Part shown: piece after piece, positions 9,562 to 17,676 of the stretch
Layout: every line of letters starts with the position of its first letter
Position numbering within the stretch: the stretch's first letter is position 1
Assembly: GCF_013359935.1 (NCBI RefSeq)
Contig: NZ_JABMCB010000187.1
Span: 62,001-126,000, forward strand
Length of the DNA stretch: 64,000 nt
Source of the DNA: Paenibacillus xylanilyticus
Lineage (GTDB): Bacteria; Bacillota; Bacilli; Paenibacillales; Paenibacillaceae
Direction: 5' to 3'
Notes under the pieces: generated by a model
Told to the model about the DNA's origin: nothing
Databases searched by the model: none
What the model saw: only the letters and a program-made list of their open reading frames with translations
Made by a program: the position numbers and the translations under genes

Positions 9562-9622
9562 GATATGGCCTCCATTTATGTTGAAATGATATTAAATTCA
9601 CTTTACCATGGGAATTGGCATC

Positions 9623-9634
9623 ATAGTTAACTAT
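9623..9634. promoter_or_regulatory. palindrome between dapA-like and LysR genes, candidate LysR-type operator
   Basis: ATAGTTAACTAT is a perfect 12-bp palindrome in the divergent gap, immediately beside a TATAAT (9632-9637) reading toward the LysR gene. Location and dyad fit a LysR-family autoregulatory site; no T-N11-A test beyond this was possible. Confidence 0.45.
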
Positions 9635-9684
9635 AATAGATGATGAGTGTTATCAATTATTTTGATGAGGTAGGTACCAGGAAT

Positions 9685-10572
9685 ATGGATCTGAACTATT
9701 TTCAAACCTTTCGTGAAGTGGCTGTAAGGCAAAGTTTTACGAAGGCTGCAGAAGAGCTGGGCTATGCACAGTCTAGTGTAACAACCCAGATTCAAAAGCT
9801 GGAAAAAATATACCAAGTAAAATTATTCGAACGTTACAACAACAATAAAATTCGGCTTACATCAGCGGGGGAAGAACTGTTTTTACTTTCCGGACAACTT
9901 CTTGAGATTTTTGAACATTCCCAGGAAAAGCTGACGAAACAGGGTGGAGGTTCGCTTACGATTGCAACCATGGATTCTCTTGCCTCTTATTTTCTGCCTG
10001 CCCCAATTCAGACCACTCGTAAGCAGTATCCTGAACTTGGCATTCGGCTGCAGACGGATCGGGAAGACATGATTTTGCAGAAAGTGAGAGAGGGAGAAGC
10101 AGATGTAGGGCTTATTCTTGCCAATGCTTCGTCCGAAACAGGCTTGCAGTGGATAACGATCAGGGAAGAGCCGCTTGTTCTCATTGTTAACACAGATCAT
10201 TCCCTTGCCCATAAGCAGAAAATCGAGCTGAGTGATCTGGCTGACGAGGAATGGATTATGCCTGAGGATACCTGCAATTACAGGCAGCTGCTGGAGAGGG
10301 TGCTGAGAACAAACGGAATACCCTATAAAGTAGGTCTCGAACTCGGAAGTCCAGAAGCTATCAAAAGAAGCATTATGGCAGGGTCAGGCATTTCACTTCT
10401 GCCGCAAATGACTGCGATGGATGAAATACGCCGGGAGGAACTCGCTGTTTTGCCATTGGATCACGGCGAATTCAGATTGGAAATCCAGCTGGTCATTCAT
10501 ACCCGGAAATGGGTATCTCATGCATTACGCCAATTTATCGCGAACTTGGGAGCCAAGCAAACCGAATGGTGA
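9685..10572 (+). CDS. LysR family transcriptional regulator
   Basis: 295-aa LysR-type regulator: N-terminal winged helix-turn-helix (residues 1-60; FTKAAEELGYAQSSVTTQIQKLE is the recognition region) and a periplasmic-binding-like effector domain from about residue 90 (LTIATMDSLASYFLPAPI). The longest frame begins at 9640, but LysR proteins start with the MDLNYFQTF motif, and ATG 9685 has GAGGTAGG upstream. It probably controls the divergent DapA-like gene and itself. Its stop codon directly abuts the end of the convergent response-regulator gene with no terminator between. Confidence 0.9.
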   Translation: MDLNYFQTFREVAVRQSFTKAAEELGYAQSSVTTQIQKLEKIYQVKLFERYNNNKIRLTSAGEELFLLSGQLLEIFEHSQEKLTKQGGGSLTIATMDSLASYFLPAPIQTTRKQYPELGIRLQTDREDMILQKVREGEADVGLILANASSETGLQWITIREEPLVLIVNTDHSLAHKQKIELSDLADEEWIMPEDTCNYRQLLERVLRTNGIPYKVGLELGSPEAIKRSIMAGSGISLLPQMTAMDEIRREELAVLPLDHGEFRLEIQLVIHTRKWVSHALRQFIANLGAKQTEW

Positions 10573-12183
10573 TCAATTCGGACGGATCTGGCGAAAGTCG
10601 GAGGGAGATACCCCTGTTTCCTTCTTAAATACCCGGTTGAAGGATCGGTAGTTTTCGAATCCAATGGCTTCCGATATCTCAAATGTCTTCTGATCCGTAG
10701 TTAATAAAAGCAGTTTGGCTTTCTCCAGTCGTAGACGGGTGAGGTACTGCATGAAGCTCTCACCCATGTTTTTTTTGAACATGCTGCTGAAATAGGGCAC
10801 GCTGTAATTTATGGATCCGGCCAATTCCTCCAGTTTATACGGATAAGACAAATCCTCATTGATCTGCTGTACAATTTTGTAGATGGACGCATCAAGCCGC
10901 GACTCATCCCCCTGCAATGCCTGAAGTTTGAGAAAAGAGGTTAGACTTGCATCATGTACGGCATGGAAGGTTTGGCAGTTTTCTAGCCTTTTTCGGAACT
11001 CAGCTTCGATGTCAGCCCCTCCACGTGCTTCGATTACAAACGCTCCCAGCTCCAGAACAATGCGCAGATAAAGGGATTTGATCTGTTCCGGATCCCATCG
11101 TAACTCAGCAGCCTGCATGAAAAAGGAATGACGCACTTGATCCGCTGCGGCAGCCCTCGAGATGGTTTCCATGAAGGCAGACTTGATCGTTTTGGTCCAG
11201 AACCGTGTCATCTGTTCAGGTATGCTCTGAAAATGAAACACTAGCCTGGATACGGATTCAGTTGCAACCTGCTGTTGTTGATAGAAAAATGGATAGGGTG
11301 CGGAAGCCAGCCTTTTTAATGTTTCAATATGGCTTGCAATTCCCTGGGCAAAAAAAACTTCGAGTATCAGTGCACTCATTTTCAGATTGCTCGTTAATGC
11401 CTGCTGCAGCTGATCCAAAAAAGAAGGATATTCCCGATTGGTCTGATCGTCATAAATGGAAAAGAAACGTTCTCTATCCAGTGCAACGACTTTGTTGGGG
11501 CCACGCGCATTCAATAATTCCTTCATGACATTGCTCCCCGCAAATTGCCACAGCTTTTTCTCTCCAAGTTGTTCAAGAGAGAATCGCAGTGAATGACGAT
11601 CTATTTCCACAAGCAGCACCTTAAAGGTTCCTGTACGAACAGGAAGCTGAGCTTGCTCCAATCCGTCCAGCCATTTTTGCTCCGCAACGGGATGGCGCAG
11701 CATTTCCAGAAATTGATTTTGTTCAATCTCCATTTCATTAGAGCGAACCTGCTGTTCAAGCTGCTGCTGTTTCACACGCGTCTCGTCCAGGGTTCCGGCT
11801 TTCCGGGTCAGCTCTTCGAGTGTCCGGGCAAGCAGTTGCGGATCGGTCAGGCAATCGTCCTTGATGAGATAGACATCGGCATTTAGATAGATGGCTTGAT
11901 GAGCAAAATGAAAATCCTGATGACAGGTCAATATGACAATCAGGGGCTGCGGCTGATGACCTTCCCGGATGCTCCGCAGCATATCAAGCCCGTTCATGCC
12001 AGGCATCGTAATATCCGTAACAATAAGGTGGGGCTGATGCCGCTCATAAAGTTCCAGACCGCCTTTTCCGTCTGAAGCTTCGCCAACCAGTTCAAGCAAA
12101 TCCTGTCTCTGAAGAATCATTTCACGGAATACCGTTCTGGCCGGGAGCTCATCTTCGACAAGCATGACCTTGTATTTACTCAT
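10573..12183 (-). CDS. YesN-like response regulator with AraC-type DNA-binding domain
   Basis: 536-aa regulator: receiver domain 1-120 with acidic pocket VMLVEDE and phospho-acceptor Asp57 in VTDITMPGMNG; a long middle region (about 130-430) typical of YesN-type proteins; and a C-terminal AraC helix-turn-helix pair (about 440-535; LEELAGSINYSVPYFSSMFKKNMGESF, then FEISEAIGFENYRSFNRVFKKETGVSPSDFR). Translation likely starts at ATG 12183 because GGGGGGAG is suitably spaced there; this overlaps the kinase stop by 8 bases. Partner of the upstream kinase, and probable activator of the divergent sugar-uptake operon. Confidence 0.92.
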   Translation of the reverse strand: MSKYKVMLVEDELPARTVFREMILQRQDLLELVGEASDGKGGLELYERHQPHLIVTDITMPGMNGLDMLRSIREGHQPQPLIVILTCHQDFHFAHQAIYLNADVYLIKDDCLTDPQLLARTLEELTRKAGTLDETRVKQQQLEQQVRSNEMEIEQNQFLEMLRHPVAEQKWLDGLEQAQLPVRTGTFKVLLVEIDRHSLRFSLEQLGEKKLWQFAGSNVMKELLNARGPNKVVALDRERFFSIYDDQTNREYPSFLDQLQQALTSNLKMSALILEVFFAQGIASHIETLKRLASAPYPFFYQQQQVATESVSRLVFHFQSIPEQMTRFWTKTIKSAFMETISRAAAADQVRHSFFMQAAELRWDPEQIKSLYLRIVLELGAFVIEARGGADIEAEFRKRLENCQTFHAVHDASLTSFLKLQALQGDESRLDASIYKIVQQINEDLSYPYKLEELAGSINYSVPYFSSMFKKNMGESFMQYLTRLRLEKAKLLLLTTDQKTFEISEAIGFENYRSFNRVFKKETGVSPSDFRQIRPN

Positions 12184-13981
12184 CCGCATCTCCCCCCTTG
12201 ACGTTATTTTTATCCTGTTCCAATTCAAACCGAATCGTTAATCCTTCATCCGAAGGACTGGAAAGTGTGATTCGGGCACTGGAGCCGAAGAACAGCTTCA
12301 TCCGCATCCAGACATTCTGCAGTCCGATATTTTCCCCAATTTCATCATGCAGAAGGTGTCCTCTTAGCTTGTTGAGCGCATCAGTTTCCATGCCAACGCC
12401 GTTATCACCTACCTCAATAATGACGATTCTCTCTCGTGTGGAGCATGAGAAGACACGGAGATGAATGGAACCCTGATCCATCCTGGCTGGCAGGATGCCA
12501 TGGAAGACAGCGTTCTCAATCAGTGGCTGCAGGCTGAGCCGAGGAATGCTGAGTTGTTGATAGGGCTCCGCAATACAGGTTTGCAAGGTAATCTGACATT
12601 CGTACCGCATGTTAAGCAAGGCAATATAATCCCGCAAGTAGTCCACTTCTTCCTGGAGGCTGACGGTTTGTTCAACATTTTCCATTGAATAGCGAAGGAG
12701 GGAGACAAGTCTGCCCATCAAAGAGTTAATCCGGTTATAATCCTTCATCATGGCAAACATGCGGATGGTGTTCAGGGTGTTATACATAAAATGGGGATTA
12801 ATCTGGGATTGCAGAGCACGGATCTCCAGCCTGTGCTTCAAATCCTCAGACTCCTGCAAGTCCACCATCAGATCCTGAATACGAACAGCCATTGTATTGA
12901 GCATCCGACCCAGGTCCCCGATTTCGTTGTTGGCGAATTGAGTAACCCTGGCATCGAATTGCCCATTTTTGATCGCCTGCACCTGTCGCTTCACTGCCTG
13001 TAAGGGACGATATAAGTGATAACCAAAACCAATAACGCTTAATGCACCCAGACTGACAAGCAGAACGAGAACATAAGTAACGGTACGCCGGATAATGGTC
13101 GTGTGCTGGTTCAGCTCCCGGGACGGAATTTCACTGACAACGATCCATTTGTCGTAAGTAGCCGTCTGTTTAACAGAGATGATCGATGAACCCATGTCAA
13201 ACTGATTGGGACTGCCCAGCTCCCGCCAATGATTCAAAATCCCTTGAATCCGTCGCTGTTCTTCAGCATCAGACAGCTTGCTGGTAGTGGCAATGGTTTG
13301 GGCATCACTTGTTACGAGTGAAATGGCTCCACTTGAGCCGAGTTCAATATGCTGAATTTGACGCAAGTATTCCTTGTTATTCATGGATATGAGCAGTACA
13401 CCCTTAAGATCCTCGTACTGGAAGTATGGGATTCGTGAAATGTAAAAAGTGGATTCGTCTAATGCTTCCACATCCGGGATCGAATGCTTGTCCAGAAAAA
13501 GTCCCTGCTTGCCGGAATTCAAGTAATATTCAATCAGTGCCTTATATTTTGAATTGTCCATTGCTTCAGGGGCATTGGTAGAAGAGAGAATCTCCCCGGT
13601 AATGGCGGAGTAGACCTGTACGCCTTCCACATTGCCGATAATAGCAGACGCAGTGCTTAATACGGAAATCAATACTTTTTTACGGACAACCTCCTCAAAA
13701 TATTGCTCGGAAGGGGATACAAGTGCATCCTGAATTGAAGTGATTCTGGAGTACTGTTCGCTTACTTCACGAAAACGGCTCATGGTTAATTCAATTCGGT
13801 CTACCACTTGATCCACCAGTTGTGCGTTTAGCCGATTCACCTGTTTGTCTACAGTCGTGCTTGAGACACGGATGGAAATGGCTGAGAGTACAATCAGCGG
13901 AATAATGGAACTGGCCAGCATGATCAGAATCATTTTGATATAGAAGCTGCGAGTCAAAAAACGCAAAAATGCTGACGACAT
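12176..13981 (-). CDS. YesM-like sensor histidine kinase
   Basis: 601-aa membrane kinase: transmembrane helix at about 14-36, a large extracellular sensor region (about 40-290, Cache-like by size and position), a second helix at about 297-318, a HAMP segment (RPLQAVKRQVQAIKNGQFDARV), the His_kinase/LytS-type phospho-acceptor His397 in INPHFMYNTLN and an ATP-binding domain (LQPLIENAVFHG, GDNGVGM). Such kinases usually sense a carbohydrate or its binding protein. It is co-transcribed with the response regulator and divergent from the lipoprotein gene at 14188. Confidence 0.92.
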   Translation of the reverse strand: MSSAFLRFLTRSFYIKMILIMLASSIIPLIVLSAISIRVSSTTVDKQVNRLNAQLVDQVVDRIELTMSRFREVSEQYSRITSIQDALVSPSEQYFEEVVRKKVLISVLSTASAIIGNVEGVQVYSAITGEILSSTNAPEAMDNSKYKALIEYYLNSGKQGLFLDKHSIPDVEALDESTFYISRIPYFQYEDLKGVLLISMNNKEYLRQIQHIELGSSGAISLVTSDAQTIATTSKLSDAEEQRRIQGILNHWRELGSPNQFDMGSSIISVKQTATYDKWIVVSEIPSRELNQHTTIIRRTVTYVLVLLVSLGALSVIGFGYHLYRPLQAVKRQVQAIKNGQFDARVTQFANNEIGDLGRMLNTMAVRIQDLMVDLQESEDLKHRLEIRALQSQINPHFMYNTLNTIRMFAMMKDYNRINSLMGRLVSLLRYSMENVEQTVSLQEEVDYLRDYIALLNMRYECQITLQTCIAEPYQQLSIPRLSLQPLIENAVFHGILPARMDQGSIHLRVFSCSTRERIVIIEVGDNGVGMETDALNKLRGHLLHDEIGENIGLQNVWMRMKLFFGSSARITLSSPSDEGLTIRFELEQDKNNVKGGDADE

Positions 13982-14015
13982 GGGATCACTTCCGTAACAG
14001 GATTGATTTTTTTAT

Positions 14016-14021
14016 ATTATA
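14016..14021 (-). promoter_or_regulatory. -10 box for the kinase/regulator operon
   Basis: TATAAT on the minus strand about 35 bases before the kinase start. No good -35 is visible; the cre-like site at 14043 occupies that position. Confidence 0.4.
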
Positions 14022-14042
14022 ATATGATTTTCCCGCGATTTG

Positions 14043-14056
14043 TGGTAGCGTTTTCA
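14043..14056. promoter_or_regulatory. cre-like site (CcpA) in the divergent promoter region
   Basis: TGGTAGCGTTTTCA matches TGNAANCGNNNNCA with one mismatch. It lies between the kinase operon and the transporter operon, so carbon catabolite repression of either or both is plausible. Confidence 0.5.
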
Positions 14057-14187
14057 AAAATATTAAAAATGGTTACACTTTAGCTCGGAATCGACATGTG
14101 AAGCTTGAGGTGAATTTCTTATAATCCAAATTGTACAGCAGCGAAGATACTGATAAGGCTTAAGAACTCAGACGAATGGGGATGGGT

Positions 14188-15723
14188 ATGAAAATGAAAA
14201 AGAAATGGTTAGCCAAAGGTATGGCCGTCATGATGATAGGTGTGTTGCTAGCGGGTTGTTCAAGTGGAACCGAATCGGCAGGGGAGACAGGCGGGGACTC
14301 ATCCAAGCCAACGCATATTAAGGCCATGACCATTCTGTTCGGTGATCCTCCTGCTACAGACAATAACAAAGCGCTTGAAGATCTGGAGAAACGCGGTAAT
14401 GTCGATCTCGATGTAACGTTTGTTCCCTCGGAGGCTTATGCAGATAAGCTCTCGGTAGCCGTCTCTGCTGGAGATTCCTATGATCTGCTGTTAATGGATG
14501 GCGGCAAGGATGACAAGTTTAATAACCTGGTGAATATGGGAGCATTCCACGATCTGACACCTTACCTGGAGGCTACGAAGAATATCAGCTTGATTGAAGA
14601 TGCGGTCTGGAACAACGCCAAGGTGGATGGAAAAGTGTACGGTATTCCCCGGCCTCGCGGACTCTATGGTGGAGGAGAAGCCAGCATGATTATTCGAAAG
14701 GACTGGCTGGATCAATACAATCTCGAAGTTCCCAAAACGATGGATGAATTGACGCATGCCCTGGAGATTTTTAAAGAGAATGATCCGGCAGGAAACGGGA
14801 AGACAATTCCCCTATCCGTGTATGGTGCAGATGCAACAAGTTCCCCCGGACCCTTCGGAGGGGTGTCTCCCATCGGGTTTGCCTTCGGCGTTCCACTCAC
14901 CTGGAAGCTGGATAATAACCAGCCTGTACGTGATTTTCAGACACCGGAATTCAAGAGTTTCCTTGACTGGATGCGGGACGCATGGAGCAAAGGGCTGATC
15001 GACAAGGACGCGCCTGTTCTCAAAAACCAGCAGCAAGCAAGAAGTAAATTCCAGGCAGGTGTTGTTGGTGTGTATGCGGGGAATGTCAGTGATCTTGCGG
15101 AAACAAACGTTGCCAAATTGCAGCAGGCTGACCCGGATGCGGAAATTGCCATTATTGATATTCTCGAAGGTCCCAATGGAGATAAAGGCGTCCCGGTGCT
15201 GGGAGGATATTATGGACTCTGGACTATACCAAGTTCTGTCTCAGAAGAAAAGGTGAAACAGATTGTGGAGTTTCTGGACTTCACGGCATCGGAGGAGAAC
15301 GCAGCATTCAGCAAAACGGGAGTCATTGGCGTTCATGCAAGTGATTACAAGGATGGCATTGTTGTTCAAACCGAAGAAGAGAAAAAACAGTATGACGTGG
15401 ATAAACCCAGTCAGTTCGTTCTGGAGAATCGTGTAGATCCGTACGTGTATGCCACATCCAAGGAACCAGACATTCTTGCCGTGCAGAAGGCATCACTTGA
15501 TACGATCAGCCAACATGGCATAGAGAATCCATTTCTCATCTATAACTCGCAGACTGCCAGCAAAAATCCGGATAGCTACAAAAAAATGAGTGCAATCATG
15601 ACCAAATATGTCATTGGTGAAGTGGAGTGGGAACCGGTCCAAAACGAAATCGACGTCTGGACCAACGGGATCGGAGCCCAAATTACGAAAGAACTGATGG
15701 ATCAGTATCAGGCTGATCAATAA
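14188..15723 (+). CDS. extracellular solute-binding lipoprotein of a carbohydrate ABC importer
   Basis: Sugar- or oligosaccharide-binding lipoprotein of the LplA/family 1 type. It has a lysine-rich n-region, hydrophobic stretch and lipobox LLAGCSS, so it would be lipid-anchored outside the membrane. About 510 aa, normal for the long Paenibacillus members. Four in-frame ATGs (14176, 14182, 14188, 14194) precede the signal sequence; 14188 gives the most typical signal peptide (MKMKKKWLAKG), but 14176 cannot be excluded. A TATAAT lies at 14120-14125 without a proper -35, consistent with an activator-dependent promoter. The permeases follow; no ATPase gene is present, so a shared MsmX-type ATPase is expected. 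Confidence 0.9.
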   Translation: MKMKKKWLAKGMAVMMIGVLLAGCSSGTESAGETGGDSSKPTHIKAMTILFGDPPATDNNKALEDLEKRGNVDLDVTFVPSEAYADKLSVAVSAGDSYDLLLMDGGKDDKFNNLVNMGAFHDLTPYLEATKNISLIEDAVWNNAKVDGKVYGIPRPRGLYGGGEASMIIRKDWLDQYNLEVPKTMDELTHALEIFKENDPAGNGKTIPLSVYGADATSSPGPFGGVSPIGFAFGVPLTWKLDNNQPVRDFQTPEFKSFLDWMRDAWSKGLIDKDAPVLKNQQQARSKFQAGVVGVYAGNVSDLAETNVAKLQQADPDAEIAIIDILEGPNGDKGVPVLGGYYGLWTIPSSVSEEKVKQIVEFLDFTASEENAAFSKTGVIGVHASDYKDGIVVQTEEEKKQYDVDKPSQFVLENRVDPYVYATSKEPDILAVQKASLDTISQHGIENPFLIYNSQTASKNPDSYKKMSAIMTKYVIGEVEWEPVQNEIDVWTNGIGAQITKELMDQYQADQ

Positions 15724-15843
15724 CCTTTTGATTTGACGAAGAGACATGCAATTCGTATTCCGGTTACAGAGACGCTTGTCACACATCGAAGTATGACAGG
15801 CTTTCTGTGGACTGGACAGCTGTAAGGGAAGGGAGGAAGGACA

Positions 15844-16752
15844 GTGCTTCGTAACGCCAGGTTCTCACGATTCCGCCAACTATGGCCGTTTTATCTGCTT
15901 GCTGCGCCGGGACTCATCTATTTTATTGTGTTCCATTATGTTCCCATGTCAGGGCTGGTTCTTGCATTTAAGGATTATAGTCCCTTCCGGGGGATGTGGA
16001 ATAGTCCATGGGTGGGATTGGATCATTTTAAACAGTTTTTCAGTACGCCTGACTTCTACATGCTTCTCAAAAATACGCTTGTTCTCAGCCTGCTGAACCT
16101 GATTGTTTATTTTCCATTTACCATTTTGTTTGCCATTATGCTGAATGAGATCAGGCTGGAATTGTTCAAGCGAATCTCACAGACGATTGTGTACCTGCCA
16201 CACTTTTTGTCCTGGGTCGTTATCTCCGGGATCACCATTTCCTTTTTCGGTCCATCGGGTGTAATCAATTATTATCTCGAACAGTGGTTTGGCACCAGTG
16301 CTGCCTTTATGGTCAGTAATGAATGGTTCAGACCCTTGGTAATCTTTCAGTCCATCTGGAAAGATGCAGGATGGGGGACCATTATTTTTCTCGCTGCATT
16401 AGCCGGAATCAATCCCGAATTATACGAGGCAGCCAAGGTCGACGGGGCAAACCGTTTTCAGAATATTTGGCATATTACCCTTCCAGGCATCAAGAGTACC
16501 ATTGTGATTCTGCTGCTGCTTCGTCTGGGTTCATCCCTGGATACCAACTTCATGCAGATCTTCCTGATGTCCAATGGCCTCAATTTGGAGGTGTCAAACG
16601 TTTTTGATCTGTTTGTCTATAATGTCGGACTGGAGCAGTTTAATTACAGTTACGCCATAACAGTAGGCATGTTTAAATCAGTTGTCAGTCTCATTCTGGT
16701 TGTGGCAGCCAACTATGCCGCGAGATTGCTTGGCGAGGACGGTATCTTCTAG
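15844..16752 (+). CDS. carbohydrate ABC transporter permease (LplB-like)
   Basis: 302-aa inner-membrane permease with six predicted helices and the EAA loop that docks the ATPase (YEAAKVDGANRFQNIWHITLPG). Start is GTG 15844 after GGGAGGAAGGA. Forms the translocation pore with the next gene and takes substrate from the lipoprotein encoded upstream. Confidence 0.92.
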   Translation: MLRNARFSRFRQLWPFYLLAAPGLIYFIVFHYVPMSGLVLAFKDYSPFRGMWNSPWVGLDHFKQFFSTPDFYMLLKNTLVLSLLNLIVYFPFTILFAIMLNEIRLELFKRISQTIVYLPHFLSWVVISGITISFFGPSGVINYYLEQWFGTSAAFMVSNEWFRPLVIFQSIWKDAGWGTIIFLAALAGINPELYEAAKVDGANRFQNIWHITLPGIKSTIVILLLLRLGSSLDTNFMQIFLMSNGLNLEVSNVFDLFVYNVGLEQFNYSYAITVGMFKSVVSLILVVAANYAARLLGEDGIF

Positions 16753-16768
16753 ACGGGAGTGTAGCGAC

Positions 16769-17638
16769 ATGAAAGCACGATTTTCGTGGTTTGACATGGT
16801 CCTGGCCATCATGATCATTTTGATTAGCCTGACCGTAATATTGCCTTTTCTGTATATCATCGCTGTGTCCTTCAGTCTTCCGGGGGACTCCATGGCAGGG
16901 AACTTTTTTATCTGGCCCAAAAACTGGACGCTCGATGCCTATCAATATTTGCTTGGTGCGAAATCTTTCCTGAATTCACTGAAAAACTCGGTGATCATTA
17001 CGGCACTGGGTACCTGCATCAGTCTGATTGTATCCATTATGTTAGCCTACACGTTGTCCAAAAAAGGGATTCCCGGCAGCCGTATTATTCTGCTGCTCAT
17101 TTTCTTCACCATGATTTTTCATGGAGGAATGATCCCCACCTACCTAGTCGTCAAAAATCTGCACCTCATCGATACCTATGGCGCGATTGTGCTGCCTGCG
17201 GCAACGAGTGCCTTTAACATATTGGTCATCCGCACATTTTTTCAGAGCCTGCCACCAAGTCTGGATGAAGCGGCAAGAATGGATGGTGCTGGAGAATTTC
17301 GCATATTGTTTTCAATTGTTATACCGCTCTCCAAACCGATCATTGCGACGTTCACATTGTTTTTTGTGGTGCAATACTGGAATGATTTTTTCTCATCGGT
17401 TATCTATCTGAACGATACCAATCGCTGGCCAATTCAACCGCTGCTGCGACAGATGGTGACGATTAGTGCCTCCAATATTTCCTCCGAGGCTGCACTTGAC
17501 GCACAGCTAGCCGCCAATCTGGGACCGAATGTACAAAACGCAGCGATTCTGCTCGCGATGCTTCCCATTGTGGTGGTGTATCCCTTTTTGCAAAAACACT
17601 TTGCCAAAGGAGCCATGCTGGGATCAATCAAAGAATAA
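16769..17638 (+). CDS. carbohydrate ABC transporter permease (LplC/YtcP-like)
   Basis: 289-aa permease, second half of the heterodimer; six predicted helices and an EAA-type loop (LDEAARMDGAGEFRILFSIVIPLSKP). The longest frame starts at 16682 inside the previous gene, but GGGAGTG (16755-16761) is spaced for ATG 16769 (MKARFSWFD), which also gives the usual N terminus of the family. The C-terminal KGAMLGSIKE is the standard ending. Confidence 0.92.
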   Translation: MKARFSWFDMVLAIMIILISLTVILPFLYIIAVSFSLPGDSMAGNFFIWPKNWTLDAYQYLLGAKSFLNSLKNSVIITALGTCISLIVSIMLAYTLSKKGIPGSRIILLLIFFTMIFHGGMIPTYLVVKNLHLIDTYGAIVLPAATSAFNILVIRTFFQSLPPSLDEAARMDGAGEFRILFSIVIPLSKPIIATFTLFFVVQYWNDFFSSVIYLNDTNRWPIQPLLRQMVTISASNISSEAALDAQLAANLGPNVQNAAILLAMLPIVVVYPFLQKHFAKGAMLGSIKE

Positions 17639-17676
17639 GCGTTCTGACTCAGGCGATGCCATAAAGGAGACTGATT

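Noticed and set aside
14105-14125. TTGAGG and TATAAT before the first lipoprotein gene as a promoter
   Set aside because: Spacer of 9 bases; only the TATAAT is kept as a possible -10 of an activator-dependent promoter.
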